A stretch of 64,000 nt of DNA from Actinomucor elegans (taxonomy: Eukaryota > Mucoromycota > Mucoromycetes > Mucorales > Mucoraceae). The notes below the pieces were generated by a model. That model was not told the DNA's origin. It was given only the letters and a program-made list of their open reading frames with translations, and did not search any database. Shown here in pieces: positions 25,606 through 37,452 of this stretch (position 1 is the stretch's first letter; each line of letters starts with the position of its first letter). Location: NCBI GenBank assembly GCA_026027325.1, contig JAMSLZ010000003.1, positions 186,001 through 250,000 on the forward strand. The letters are read 5' to 3'. A program made the position numbers and the translations under genes.

Positions 25606-28600
25606 ATGTCCGGTTACGCGTCGATCGATGATGGCGGTGAATCATCGTCTTCACCTCTTTTATCTTCGCCTAAAGGCAAAGGCCTCACCTGGAACGATCG
25701 TATCAATCGTTTTCAGCATTTTATCAAACGCAACTTGTCCCATATCCTAGTGCTTTTTACTATCATTGTCATCCTGTTTTTATTACTAGTATACACGTTC
25801 TTGCCTGAATCAAATATGTTTCCTAGCAAAGAAACGCATCCTCAAACCATCAAGCTCGGTGTATCTGAAACCACCATGCAAGCAGGCCGCGCCAAATGTG
25901 AATCTATCCAGGTACGAAAGCGAGATCAGAATAAACCCAACGAGAAACGTACGAATCCTAGAGCAGAACCTTTACAAAAGCCTATTTTATTGAAAAACGC
26001 GGTTGTATGGGACGGTCAAGGTAACGTTTTGAATGGTGTAGACGTGTATATCGAGAATGGTGTGATTCGTCAAGTGGAGAAGAATATTGATCTCAAGGAT
26101 CTCAGTAAAGTGCAAGTCATTGACGTTGCTGGGCATATTGTAAGTCCTGGTCTGGTGGATATGCACAGGTAAATATAACTTAATAGTTGATCTTACGTAG
26201 ACTAAACTATTGTAATAGCCATATGGGTGTATATTCCTGGCCTGAACTAGATGCAACCCAAGATACAAATGAAATGACGCAGCCTATTACACCTTTTGTT
26301 CGTACGATTGATGCCTTCAATCCTTCCGATGCCGCTATTCGCATTGTATCTTCCGGTGGTGTTACCACAGCCTTAGTGTTACCTGGTTCGGGTAATTTGA
26401 TGGGCGGTGAGGCTTTCGCATTTAAGCTTCGTCCCAAGTCCACCGTTAGTAATGAAGATATGCTGGTTCAAGCCAATATTGATAATGAGAAAGAGACTGA
26501 GTGGAGATGGATGAAGATGGCTTGTGGCGAAAATCCCAAGGTATATGAATTGAATGTGCCAACTGATCTTGCACAGAAATAATTAAACACATTTTATCAC
26601 TTGTAGCGTGTATACGGTAGTCGTGGCCAAATGCCTTCAACTCGTAAGTTGGATACACTATTGTAAATATAAATATATATATGTAATGAAACTAATGTAG
26701 TTCCTTCTACACAGGCCTTGGCGAAGCATATCTCTTCCGTAAAGAGTTTGCCAAAGCTCAAGCCCTCAAGCGCGAACAAGACGACTGGTGTGAAGCTGCT
26801 AGCCACTTGCAATCTGCACGCTTTGAAAGTGCTTTCCCCGAAGATCTCAGCCTCGAATCCCTTGTATCCTTGTTACGTGGTGAAGTACTACTTAACGTTC
26901 ACTGCTACGAAACCCATGATATTGAAGCCATGATCCGTCACTCGCTCGAATTCAACTTTACCATCTCTGCCTTCCATCATGCTTTGGACGCTTATCGTAT
27001 CCCAGATATTTTACGCCGTGCACCCAACAATATCACCGTAGCTACATTTGCTGATCATTGGGGCTACAAAAAAGAAGCTTTTCAAGCCATTCCTCAAGCA
27101 CCTCGTATCCTCTTTGATGCTGGTATCCCTGTTGCACTCAAGAGTGATCATCCTGTATTAAATTCTCAGCATTTAGTTTACGAAGCAGCCAAGACCACAC
27201 ATTATGGTATGCCTGCGCAAGAAGCGTTCAAGGCTGTCACTTCTGTACCTGCCAATGCCATTGGATTGGGTCACCGTATAGGGTCTTTGAAAGTGGGATA
27301 TGATGCTGATTTGGTTATCTGGGATCGTGAGCCTTTAGAATTGGGCGCTACTCCTTTGCAAGTGTTTGTAGATGGTGTACCTTTATTTGATGAACGTCCT
27401 ATTGAACCAGTTGCCAAGAAGGACATTTCTTCTTCTTCTGCTGCTGCTGCTACTGCTGTTGCTGTAAACCCTCCTAGTAGCAAGCTGGAAGGAGCTAAAA
27501 GCTTCGTTTTAAAGAATGCAGGATACTCTTTCTTGGGTAAAACGCCTACACAAGGCCCTATTCAAGTGGTTGTAAAAGATGGATCTATCATTTGTTCTGC
27601 TGCTGATTGTACAGGTACTATTGCATCCGTTCAAAGTGCTGAAGGTGTACTAGAATATGATCTTCAAGGCGGTTACGTGCTACCTGTAGGTGATTATAAT
27701 AAAACTTTGTTAACAGTATACTGATAGCGTCCTTTTTCTGTTTTCCAGGGCTTTGTGGGCGTTGGATCTAGCCTTGGTCTTATTGAAATTGATGGTGAAG
27801 CTACTACAGGTGATGGACGCGTCGCTCCTAGCAAGTCTGAAGACGCTAAAGACATTGTTCAAGCCGTCGATGGCATCAAGTTGAGTACGCGTCATTTAGA
27901 AGAAGCTCATAAAGCAGGCATCCTATCCGTCATTACTGCTCCCATGTCCAATAACGTAGTAGCTGGTGTTTCTGTTGCTTTCAAAACCAGCGCTGATTCA
28001 TGTAAGTGATAAATAACAATAGCCTTCCCCCATCGATATACCTTTTGGGCTTATATGTATTCGCTACAGTGCTTACAGATGGATCACTCATTTCACCTGC
28101 TGTTGCGCTTCACTTGCAAATTGGAGATGACGTAAAATCCTCTAGCTTCCCTACCATCTCTACTCAAATCAGTTATATCCGTCAAATCTTTACAGACAAT
28201 GCTGAAAAAGACAATTTCTATGGCCAAGCTGCACGCGGCGAGATTCCTACCGTGATCACGGCTCATAACAAAGACGAGATTGCCTCTTTGATCGTATTGA
28301 AGCGCGATCATGCCCCTAAGGCTCGCTTTGTGATTTATGGTGGTACTGAAGCACACTTAGTGGCTCCTTACTTGGCCAAAGCTCAGATAGCAGTTGTTCT
28401 ATCTCCTGTATTGTGCACACCATCTCGTTTTGAGGCTATGCATTGTTTGACAGGCGCTCCCTTGACCAATGGTACTGCTGCTCATGTGCTGCATAGTTAT
28501 GGTGTCAAACTAGGTATTGGTATCGCTGATAGTGGATTAGCACGCAATTTGGCTTGGGATGCTGGATGGTTGGCAGCTACTTCACCTTCCGAGACTGATT

Positions 28601-28806
28601 TGGAAGGTGGTGCAATTACCAAGGTTCAAGCACTTGCGTTGGTGACTAGTAATTTGAGAGAGATCTATGGTTTAGATAACAAGCGGGCTTCGGCCAAAAA
28701 GGATGATGATTTTATTGTATATTCTGGTGATCCATTTGATTTAAAGAGTCGTATTGTTTTGATTCATTCAGAATTCGATGGTCTTCGTACATTAAATCAA
28801 CAATAA
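25606..28806 (+). CDS. Membrane-anchored tandem amidohydrolase-like protein
   Basis: Six exons: 25606-26168, 26219-26540, 26607-26643, 26715-27685, 27749-28001, 28070-28806. They sum to 960 aa. Residues ~46-67 form one membrane helix (ILVLFTIIVILFLLLVYTFL) after a short cytosolic tail, so the rest probably faces the lumen or cell exterior. The first domain is an amidohydrolase of the imidazolonepropionase-related type: SPGLVDMHSHMG (HxH at about 187-189), then LNVHCYETHD, AFHHALD and SDHPVL metal-site motifs, and ANAIGLGHRIGSLKVGYDADL near its end. The second domain repeats the fold pattern (YVLPGFVGVGSSLGL, then DGSLISPAV) but has GSS where HSH is expected. The substrate is unknown. A longer in-frame start at 25501 exists; I chose 25606 for the TATA position and topology. 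Confidence 0.85.
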
Positions 28807-29673
28807 AAGCTGTTTTTTATGCATATATATATATATATATATAATATATATACAAGAAAGCCGTTAAAAAATACTTATTCCATTACGTTATAAGACCAAT
28901 TCGCTTTAGATTTTGCAGTCCATTTAAAAATGGACATGCCAAAGGAAATTTTTAGAAAAAAGCATAGTACATTTCAAGTTTTGGCATATATAGGAAGAGT
29001 TTGAGAGGCACTGAGTACTGATCAGCACAAAGGTCTCCAGTACAAAAGTGAAGCAAGCCCAGCCGCTTAAATGTATATTCTTCATTAAAGGTTATACTGG
29101 ATGTAATAGCTTATTCCATATATGGGTTACTAATCAGATATGAGATTGGCCTGGATCGATCGAAAGATCCTTAAATGCTAGTTCATATTAAACTGGCTGG
29201 CACAGCGTTTGCTACTCTAGTAGCGACTATCCTCACTCTCTGGGATGCCATCGCAAGGTTTTTCTCGGTGAGCGGTTTTCTCATGGGCAAAGTTTTGCAT
29301 TCTGCTCCATGTTTTCGTTTGTACCTACACTGCGTCCCAATAAACGAAACATAGAGCTCGGAGTGCCCATCAATACTTTGAGTACTAGTCTTTTATTTTG
29401 AAATGATTACAATTAAAAAAATAACTAAAAAAAATATGCAAGTATACCATGTTATATGAGCAATATACGTTGATAACAAAACATGCATCCAAAATATGGT
29501 TTAGAAACGATGGAGAAATAAAGCATAGGGACTACCTTATTTTGAATGAATTTGAACTCCTACACGAGGTGCATTTTCGTGACGCACTGAGACTGGTAGT
29601 GGTGGCTTTTTAATTATTTCCAAAGCGTGTTTTATTTCAATTGCATCTTGAACACGAAAGTCATTAGATCAAT
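28807..29673. other. Intergenic region
   Basis: Contains an AT run at 28821-28842 and a partial dispersed-repeat copy near 29127-29200 (ACTAATCAGATATGAGATTG ... GATCGATCGAAAGATC). The promoter of PRP3 must lie at the right end. No gene seen. Confidence 0.6.
29127..29200 (+). repeat. Dispersed-repeat copy (partial)
   Basis: TTACTAATCAGATATGAGAT is followed by GGATCGATCGAAAGATC at the same spacing as in the other copies. The downstream part is too diverged to align by eye. Confidence 0.4.
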
Positions 29674-31753
29674 ATGGATTCTAAACAAGTACGCTCTATT
29701 GAAAATACGAACACATTCATCTATTTGCTGATTTTATTTTCTTTCTTTTAATATAGCAAGCATTGATTGATGCTAAACGAGCCGAGGTTTTAGCCAAGAT
29801 GGCTAAATTTCAAAAGCCTGGAGGCTCTTTGAATCCTACACCAACTCCTGCACCACCACCGGTAGCTGCACCCGCACCACAACCAAAATCTTACTCTCAA
29901 CCAAGGCCACCAGCGCCTAAAAAACATACCAAAGTAACACCTATTCCCGCACCGCCTACTTCGGGTACAAGTGGCGGCTTAAATTTGGTTGAACTCCAAC
30001 GTCGTATTGCAGAAGCCAAGAGTCGACTTAATGGCACTCCTCTCCCTACTGTAAGTCTAATGAGCTTTATATCAATTTTTACTGATGTGTATTGTATAGG
30101 GCCGTTCAACTTCGCTGGGCGTTCCTGTGCGTACAACCGAGACTAAACCACCCGTGTTGCCCTTTGATAAATCAGGCGAATTCGATCTGAAAGCTATGAT
30201 GGATACTGGTATTATACCTAGAAGAGAAACCACCAACACAAAGGTATTAAACAATACATTATTAAGAAGCACACATGTTCACTCATTATTTTCGTTAGGC
30301 AATGCAACGTTCAAAGCAAACTGGATTAACTGCTGCTAGTACACCGGCTGCAGCAGAGAAAAAACCATTAAAGCTAGTAGATGAAGTGCCTTCTGATTTT
30401 ACTGACCCTTCCAAGAATCCATATTTCGATCCTACAATGGAAGTTAAAGTAGCGCCAAAATCACGTCGTTCGCGTCAACTCAAGTTTGTTCAACCTGGTA
30501 AATATGTAGCCATTGCTAATCAAGAAAGAACCAAAGCACAATTGGAAAAATTAAAGCAAGAAATTACGGAAAGTGTCAAAAAGGCTGGTATGCAGACCGA
30601 GTTTGATGTATCGGATAAAGTGATAAAGGTTTGTTTTATAGGATTATCAAGTCTTTCAGTTACTAACATCGTTTTTTTTAGAGAGATGCTCCTCCTGCAG
30701 TAGAGTGGTGGGATGCACCCTTTTTAGCCAACAAGACATACGATGATTTGAACGAATCTGAAATTAATCCAGACAAGTTTGACACATTGGTCACTTTATA
30801 TGTGCATCATCCAGTGGCCATCCAACCACCTGGTGAAGTCAACGCAACGCCTATTGTGAGATCACTTATGCTGACCAAGAAAGAGCGCAAGAAGATGAGA
30901 AGACAAAGAAGAGCAGAAGCACTAAAAGATAAGCGTGATAAAATCAGATTGGGTTTACTGGAACCAGATGCTCCCAAGGGTAGGATTGACTATACAGATC
31001 AATAGCACAAATATTTAACCATTTCTGTTGTAGTTAAAATCAGTAACTTGATGAAAGTATTGGGTGAAGAAGCGATACAAGATCCTACCAAAGTTGAAGC
31101 CAAAGTACGAAAAGAAATGGAGCTTCGACAAAAGATGCACGATAAAGCCAATGCTCAACGTAAACTAACACCCGAAGAAAGAAGAGCCAAAATTTTGGGC
31201 AAACTCAAGGAAGATCAAAAAACTGCAAATGAAGTAGCTGTATTCAAGTAAAGTATAACATAAGTAAAATCCCCTTAAAGAAGATACTAACAATCGTAAT
31301 AGGGTCAAGTCTTGTTCTCATCCAAAACTTCGATACAAGATTGAAATGAACGCACAACAGCATCAACTAACTGGTATAGTCATTGTTCATCCTAAATGTA
31401 ATATCGTGATTGTGGAAGGCGGTCCCAAAGCTATTAAAGCCTACAAGAAACTTATGCTGAGACGTATTGATTGGAACGATATGCCGCCACCCAAGAATTT
31501 AGAAGCAGATGAAGGTGCTATGGATATTGATCAATCTAACCCATATGGCCTGGCAGAAGGAGAAGAAAACAAATGCTTTTTAGTATGGACAGGTAATGTC
31601 AAAACAAAGTCTTTCAAGAGGTTTACATGGCGCTCTTTTGAAAGTGAAAAGATGGCAAGAGAGGAGTTGGGTAAATGGAATGTAGAAAACTATTGGGATG
31701 TGGCACTTGCTTCTACTGATGAAGAATTAGCAGCAAGACAACCTCAATTGTAA
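29674..31753 (+). CDS. PRP3: U4/U6 snRNP splicing factor PRP3
   Basis: Seven exons: 29674-29688, 29757-30050, 30100-30243, 30299-30628, 30682-30979, 31034-31247, 31303-31753. They sum to 1746 nt, 581 aa. Prp3 bridges U4 and U6 snRNA in the tri-snRNP. The N-terminus is helical then Pro-rich. The PRP3 domain contains NPYFDP, ERTKAQLEKLKQEI, VEWWDAPFL and the basic LTKKERKKMRRQRRAE run. The C-terminal DUF1115 domain includes IVIVEGGPKAIKAYKKLMLR, RIDW and ENKCFLVWTGNVK-SFKRF, ending with EKMAREELGKWNVENYWD. Human PRPF3 is longer (683 aa), mostly because of N-terminal sequence absent here. Exon 1 is only 15 nt (MDSKQ). A GTxxxAG structure at each junction keeps the frame. Confidence 0.95.
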
Positions 31754-33455
31754 CATAATAAAATCACATTTCAATGCGTTTAGTAAGGTATATTACTAAA
31801 TCAAGCGAATTCGTGGTGATTCTTGATGAGGCAGAAGGTTATAAGTTAACAAATGAAAACATGTCGCAAAAGCATTCAAGTCAAATCGAAGCTTCATCCA
31901 GTACAGTAATTCATTCTGAAACTAAATTTACTAATCAAATGCGACATTTTACTGAGATCAAACAGAGAGATGTGCAGATTTATAGTTTTAAATTGTAAAA
32001 AAAAAAAAAAAAAATGCATGTCATTTATATATTAAATATTGATGAGCGTAATACATTAATTACATTTCTGCTAGTTAATGGTTGTAATGTATAGGCTCAG
32101 TAACTCATTCTGAGTATGCAATGGCCATCATGAGTGGCATTGTACCGAGATCGATCAAAGATCTATTGATCATGAGATTTAGTTGATACGACTAGTTGCA
32201 TGAATTCTACAACCGACCGCTAAACAGTAAATAGTATGATCCATAATATTTCAGTCAATAACAATTCTAGTAGAAGTATTGCTTTATATTAAATATACTA
32301 ATGGTCAAATGCGGCACTAAGCCAGAATTGATTGAGGAATGATGTTAAAAATGAGATCAAAATAGCCTTTTTTTTTAAAAAAAAAAGATTTCATCAACGA
32401 TAATTCAATTTGTTAAGTGAATCTGCCAACTATATTGGTGCTATTATATAAACCATTGAGTCTTTTATAAATTGTGTTAATATGTGCTACATCTATCAGT
32501 AAATGGTTGACCTTAGAATGAAAATCAAAAGCTAATAATGTTATTTTTGGGCTATCTGGTAAGAGGAATCTGGACGAAAGAGGATCCTTTGATTCAAATC
32601 CCCAGAGCCAATAAAGGCCGAGAAAATATTATTATAACATTAGTGGCAATTTCTTTGAATCATTTTTTCAATAGCATTAGAAAAAATTTAGAGATATGAC
32701 TAATTATGCAAATCTGTTTCTTAAAGAAAAGTATAGATTGCTATTCTGTTTCGTATTTTTGTCATGAAGATAAAAATCAGTAAAAATCAGCAAAAGGTCG
32801 CGCTAGATCATGCGAGGATTAACTAACCATTTGGACCAGCGATATAAGAAATCATAATATGAATAAATGCTAGATATAAGCGTTTTGTGATGACCCACTT
32901 TGAACTTTTCTTGTTTCTTTTAATATGTATAAACACGAAGTTCTAGATGAAATGTTTAAAAGTGACTCTGTAGAGACTTTCGTTTATTCGGGTTAAATCA
33001 TGAAATAATCCGCTTTTAGAAGCGCATAAAGAGTTAGCGTGAAGATATAAAAAAGCACATTGAAACATAAACTCTCATAAGTTGCGTACATATGTTGAAT
33101 CGCAAATCTCTTGTATTATTCGTATATAACATTCCTTTTGACTGTTTCATCAAGTTAATAAACCTAGTATTTCTCAATTAAACAGCTAAAGCTTCATATC
33201 TTGGATTAGTTGCTTATTACAAGATAGCCAAGCCTATATAATGGGCAAATTTATGCCTGATCTCGATAAATGCAAAAAGAACAATGACCGTGCAACGTCA
33301 GAAATTGATTCTAGTAGGGGCTATAATGTTTTAGCGAATCAAGTTGAGCGAAATTGACTTATCGGAACTTGGGATACTGGACTCGCGAGGTAGTAGGTCG
33401 AATGCAATAGCGTATAGTAGAAATTCCTCTCTTCTTTTCTGTGTGAATTTTAACC
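31754..33455. other. Intergenic region
   Basis: Contains a well-preserved dispersed-repeat copy near 32100-32280, poly-A runs and the eL42 promoter. The frame at 31774-31998 is probably 3'-flank noise. No gene recognised. Confidence 0.6.
32100..32280 (+). repeat. Dispersed-repeat copy
   Basis: CTCATTCTGAGTATGC is followed by ATGAGTGGCATT, CGAGATCGATCAAAGATCTA, TTGATCATGAGATTTAG and, further on, ACAATTCTAGTAG. Block order matches the 13.5 and 45.8 kb copies. Confidence 0.5.
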
Positions 33456-34048
33456 ATGGTAAGCATCCGATCATGCAAAACCCTCCCATCTATCTATCCA
33501 TCCATCCATCCATCCATCCATCGGCAAAATGACAGCAACAGCAAAGTAGAAACATTCCAAAAAAAAAGCGCAACAGATCAACCTTACAATGAGCATGGAT
33601 GGATACGATATTGTCATTAGAGACTCAATTTTGAATTTACGAATTAACAAAAAACCATTAGGTCAACATTCCCAAGACCAGAAACACCTACTGTAAGGGT
33701 TCCAAGTGTAGAAAGCACACTCCTCACAAGGTCACTCAATACAAGGCTGGTAAGGCTTCCCTCTTCGCCCAGGGTAAGAGACGTTATGACCGTAAGCAAT
33801 CCGGTTATGGTGGTCAAACCAAGCCTGTTTTCCACAAGAAGGCCAAGACTACCAAGAAGATTGTCCTCCGTCTTGAATGTACCGGTAAAGTATCATATTA
33901 TTATAAAAAAAAGTGATTATGAGCAGACACTCATTTTTTGTGTTAATTATTAGCCTGTAAGTACAAGATGCAACTCTCCATCAAGAGATGTAAGCACTTC
34001 GAATTGGGTGGTGACAAGAAGACCAAGGGTGCTGCTCTCGTTTTCTAA
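33456..34048 (+). CDS. 60S ribosomal protein eL42 (L36a/L44)
   Basis: Three exons: 33456-33458 (just the ATG), 33662-33884, 33954-34048. Protein 106 aa, exactly the usual length. It begins [20 protein letters not shown] and has the zinc-binding cysteines (CKGSKC early, [20 protein letters not shown] late) expected of eL42. The protein sits near the ribosomal E site. The 203-nt first intron separates the start codon from the rest of the coding sequence and holds a CCAT repeat. The [20 protein letters not shown] stretch includes the Pro at the cycloheximide-site position (the residue after K in TKPVF), which is the sensitive form in yeasts. Confidence 0.96.
33497..33522. repeat. (CCAT)n microsatellite in an eL42 intron
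   Basis: About six CCAT units preceded by CTATCTAT, inside the first intron of the eL42 gene. Confidence 0.85.
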
Positions 34049-34166
34049 ACAGTTTACTATACATAATCCTATATATCGAGCACCGTCGCGTTGGAAAAAA
34101 AGTAATAAAATGCTACTTCTGAACATTAAACTGAGATCCCTTTTTCTTTTTTTTTTCCGTCTTTCA

Positions 34167-35009
34167 ATGTTACGTGTTTTTAAAAGAGGATTCAATACAG
34201 AAGCATGGTCTACATACTTGAAAACCAAGAGAGTAGCCGATCTGAAAGACTTGGCTATACAAAGTGGTATTAACTGTAGTGGCAACAAACCCGATCTAGT
34301 TCATCGCCTGGTAGATCAATGGCAAGCACACCAAACCAACTCGCAAGCTGCATCTGTCTTATCTTTTGACGTGGGGTATCGCAACTTGGCCTATTGTCAT
34401 TTAAGTCACGATGCTCGAGTGCTCGATTGGGCCCGTGTTGATCTAGAGTTGCCTTCGTATCATCCATCTGTTGTAGCGCCAGTCGTGCGTCAATTTATTC
34501 AAGATAAAGTGCAGCATAACCTGTCACTTGCTGACTGTGTGGTGGTGGAGCTACAGCGAGCGCGTACAGCAGGCGCTCATAGCGTTCTCGAGTCCACTTT
34601 ACGTGTCAATTGTGTCGAAGCCCTTCTGTGGTGTGGTCTATACGAAGCCGCAGAAAAAGCACAACGACCTCAGTTACCCATGGTGGCTCTAGCTCGAAAA
34701 AATGTTGACCGTGTTTGGCAAGAAGAGCTGGACACTGTTGTAGAAGAAAACGCAGGCCACTTTTCCAAAATGAAAGCGGGTTATTATCGCAAGAAACAAG
34801 CAGGCACTGCATTAGTGCAAAAATGGCTTGATTCCAACACTGTGGTTCAATGCGATGATCGCTTCAAAACTATGTTTGCCGAAGAAAAGAAAAAAGATGA
34901 CCTAAGTGATTGTTTGATACAAGCATTATCTTGGTACAAATGGGAAGCATTCAGTAGAGAATACGTTGAAAACCATTTTATTGATATAGAAGAAGATAAT
35001 AATAAATAA
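34167..35009 (+). CDS. CCE1: Mitochondrial Holliday-junction resolvase Cce1/Ydc2
   Basis: Single exon, 280 aa from the ATG at 34167, just after a pyrimidine tract. Cce1 cleaves four-way junctions in mitochondrial DNA and aids its segregation. The N-terminus is basic and suits a mitochondrial presequence (MLRVFKRGFNTEAWSTYL). A SAP-like helix-loop-helix follows (LKTKRVADLKDLAIQSGI ... KPDLVHRLVDQW). The RNase H-like core has SFDVGYRNLAYC with its metal-binding Asp, VVVELQRAR with its Glu, and KKKDDLSDCLIQALSWYKW with the C-terminal Asp pair, the expected catalytic acids. In-frame ATGs upstream (34110 and 34008) exist; the first overlaps the eL42 end region and is unlikely. It starts 118 bp after the eL42 stop and ends 2 bp from the convergent oxygenase stop. 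Confidence 0.92.
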   Translation: MLRVFKRGFNTEAWSTYLKTKRVADLKDLAIQSGINCSGNKPDLVHRLVDQWQAHQTNSQAASVLSFDVGYRNLAYCHLSHDARVLDWARVDLELPSYHPSVVAPVVRQFIQDKVQHNLSLADCVVVELQRARTAGAHSVLESTLRVNCVEALLWCGLYEAAEKAQRPQLPMVALARKNVDRVWQEELDTVVEENAGHFSKMKAGYYRKKQAGTALVQKWLDSNTVVQCDDRFKTMFAEEKKKDDLSDCLIQALSWYKWEAFSREYVENHFIDIEEDNNK

Positions 35010-35011
35010 TA

Positions 35012-37006
35012 CTAATTCACAGCTACACCTCTCCCGTCCTTGTCGACAAAACTGCCATGCAAAGTAACTGGGTTAAATGCACCTATGGTCGTTCTTGCCA
35101 GCTCCTCAAAAGTAGCAGCATCCAGAATGAGTAAAAAGCAGGATTCGCTACCATTATTCAGTGTAGTATTGACGATGGATATAATCACACCATCATCTTC
35201 TTTAGTACCTTTAGGATTAGGAATGAATATAGGCTCAGCGCATGAACACCCAGGTTCGTCCCAAATCTTGGCGGTGCTTGCCTCATCTGTATTGAGCCCT
35301 ATATAAGGATGGTTCAAATCCAGCTTAATCAAACCATTCACGACAGTACCAGATGCGTAACTAGGCGCATGTCTTGATTCACAGACACCCCAGACATACT
35401 GATAGCGCTTGAGGTTGAAGCGTGGATTAAACCGAGGCATCTCAATATCATGACCGATAGTCTTATAAGAAGCGACACGTCTTTTATTGTACTTGGTCAT
35501 ATTCTTGAATCGGTTGGAAAAGGAAGAAAGTTCAGTCCAATTTTCATCATCGGGCTTGGCTACAGGCACTTGGCCTAAACGGTAACGACGAAACTCGGAC
35601 GGTGCAATCTGGTGCGTCTTTTTGTGTGATGTGCGTTTGTCAAATACGAAGCGGGCAGGTTGCACTAGGTCTGGATCCAGTTTGCCAGTAGGTGTCTTGC
35701 CTAGTTCAAAACTAGCATCTACAATGTCCGTATTTTCGTACATGCAATAATCCATATAGATAACGCGTTCGGTGCGGCCACCAGGTAATTCGACATCTTC
35801 GTCCCAAGCATTTGCAGTATGAAAAGCGAAGCAAGGATCAGCTTCATAGGTAGCAACGTGGTGACCCGTATGGCGGTCAATGATATGAAACAGTGTATGG
35901 CGCGTTTCATCCCAATAAAACGTTTGATATGCAGATGAATAGTAAAGCGCTGAGAGGCCACCAAACGAATAGTAGTAAGGAAAGTTTGGAATGATGATAT
36001 AGTTTTTGGTCATGCTGAAAGAATGGATATAGGAAGGTTTAAGGGCTTCCATTGTTTTCCAAGCGCCAAGGTGACGCCAAATGGGTTGGTACAATCTTAC
36101 TTCAGGTGCGGGACGCTGCTCTTTCCTCCCTGGAGGAAGAGGTAGATAAGGTCCGATGGAGTAGGCTTGAAAAGTAGGAAAAGGGCCAAGTTGTACCATA
36201 AAGTTGACGTATTCATCAGTTTCCTCATCATATTGATGATGTGAAGCACACAATTGGCCCTGCAGCTGTTTACTGACATGACCATAAGTGAAAAGCTTGA
36301 GAGGCTCTACGTAGATATAGGGAAATTAGCGTATAAGGCATAAGACAGGAAAGAACTTACTCAATGACTCGGGGTCAACAACTTGCAATGTATTTGCGTC
36401 TCGTTTAACTACCAGAGCTTCACCGCGCTTAATACCAATTTCTCTTTCCAGTTCAGCGCCCAAAGGAAAGTTGGGGGTTACTGTGACATTTACCATATCA
36501 AATTCAGCGTCTGTTTCTTGAATAGCAGTATTGGCGCTAGACTTGAAGATATGGTAGTAGACAGACTGGATGCGACCAAAGATAGTCTTGCAAGGATCTG
36601 GTCCGAATGAAAACAAGGTAGGGTCTTGTTGGCCAATACGGCGTTCAACGCCATGCGAAGTATGACGCGAATTGTACTTTATGGTTTGTGATTCTCCATT
36701 GATTTCAAATCGATGAAGCATAGCAAGGCCATCAAAAGGGTGCCCAATATGGAACGTATCACCATTATCCAAAAGAATGTTATATTTACCGGACCCTACA
36801 ATGTAGTATGAGTCTCATGTTTATTGTAAAACATTTAGTTGATGTTTACCTGATCTATACATAACACCATGAACCCAAGGAGGAATTACACCCTCCAACT
36901 TGAGAGTAACAGGTGATTCAACTGAAGGAATGTTCTTGAATCCTACGGGTGAAGGCGCAGCCTCATTCATTTTACGATTAGAGTTCAACCCAGCCGGAGT
37001 AATCAT
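35012..37006 (-). CDS. Carotenoid cleavage oxygenase (RPE65/CCD family)
   Basis: Three minus-strand exons, 37006-36850, 36795-36361 and 36306-35012, sum to 1887 nt, 628 aa. The family uses a four-His Fe(II) centre to split carotenoid double bonds. Candidate iron ligands: AFHTANAWDED, HSFSMTKNY, LFHIIDRHTG and the C-terminal TLHGSFVD. HPFDGLAMLHRF in the first blade is a strong family motif. In Mucorales, relatives (CarS and AcaA of Phycomyces, named from established knowledge) make apocarotenoids used for trisporoid sex pheromones. Which of these, if either, this is cannot be told here. No signal peptide, so probably cytosolic or peripherally lipid-bound. Confidence 0.92.
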
Positions 37007-37452
37007 TGTATATTATATTAATGTATTAATGTAAGGCTATCAGAATAGTCATATAGGGAGAAGAGAGCTTAGAAAAAAAGAAGTAAGGTTCTTTTATAGT
37101 CAATATATATTCATTGTTCTTTCTTGTATACTAAAAAGATAAAGTACAAACTTACCAACTTGGTTTATCAATGATACAACAACTTGAGTAGTATCTGTAC
37201 TACGGTCAGGTTAAATTATGCAGGAAGCCATCTCTAGGACGTTATACTGAGAGTGATATTTCATTATTGTTTCAAAGTTGAAAATTGTTAGGCTGTATAT
37301 CTATTCAAAAGGTATTTATTCGAGCGATTATCCTTGCGTATATATATTACATTGTATAAACACAAAGCCATAGGCAGAACAAACAAGGTCATCACCCAAT
37401 TTGCATCAGTATAATTATAGTTTATTATTACAACTATGTTACGAAAGCATTG
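37007..37452. other. Intergenic region
   Basis: Lies between the 5' end of the oxygenase gene and the 3' end of the next minus-strand gene. It is AT-rich, and a run of CTTTTATAGTC near 37091 (minus: GACTATAAAAG) may be the oxygenase TATA element. Nothing else seen. Confidence 0.5.

Noticed and set aside
31774..31998. 74-aa frame just downstream of PRP3
   Set aside because: Begins 20 bases after the PRP3 stop, has low-complexity composition and most likely represents the 3' UTR.
32570..32620. B-box-like GATTCAAATC suggesting a tRNA gene
   Set aside because: The flanking bases do not form a T-arm stem, and no A box or acceptor stem can be folded around it.
33459..33661. Possible snoRNA in the first intron of eL42
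   Set aside because: No paired C and D boxes (RTGATGA/CTGA) or H/ACA hairpins were seen; the intron is mainly a CCAT repeat and AT-rich DNA.
34008..34166. Upstream in-frame extension of the Cce1 ORF (ATGs at 34008 and 34110)
   Set aside because: The first ATG lies inside the last exon of eL42 and the extension is composed of shifted eL42 and leader sequence. The ATG at 34167 follows a typical pyrimidine-rich leader and gives a good mitochondrial presequence.
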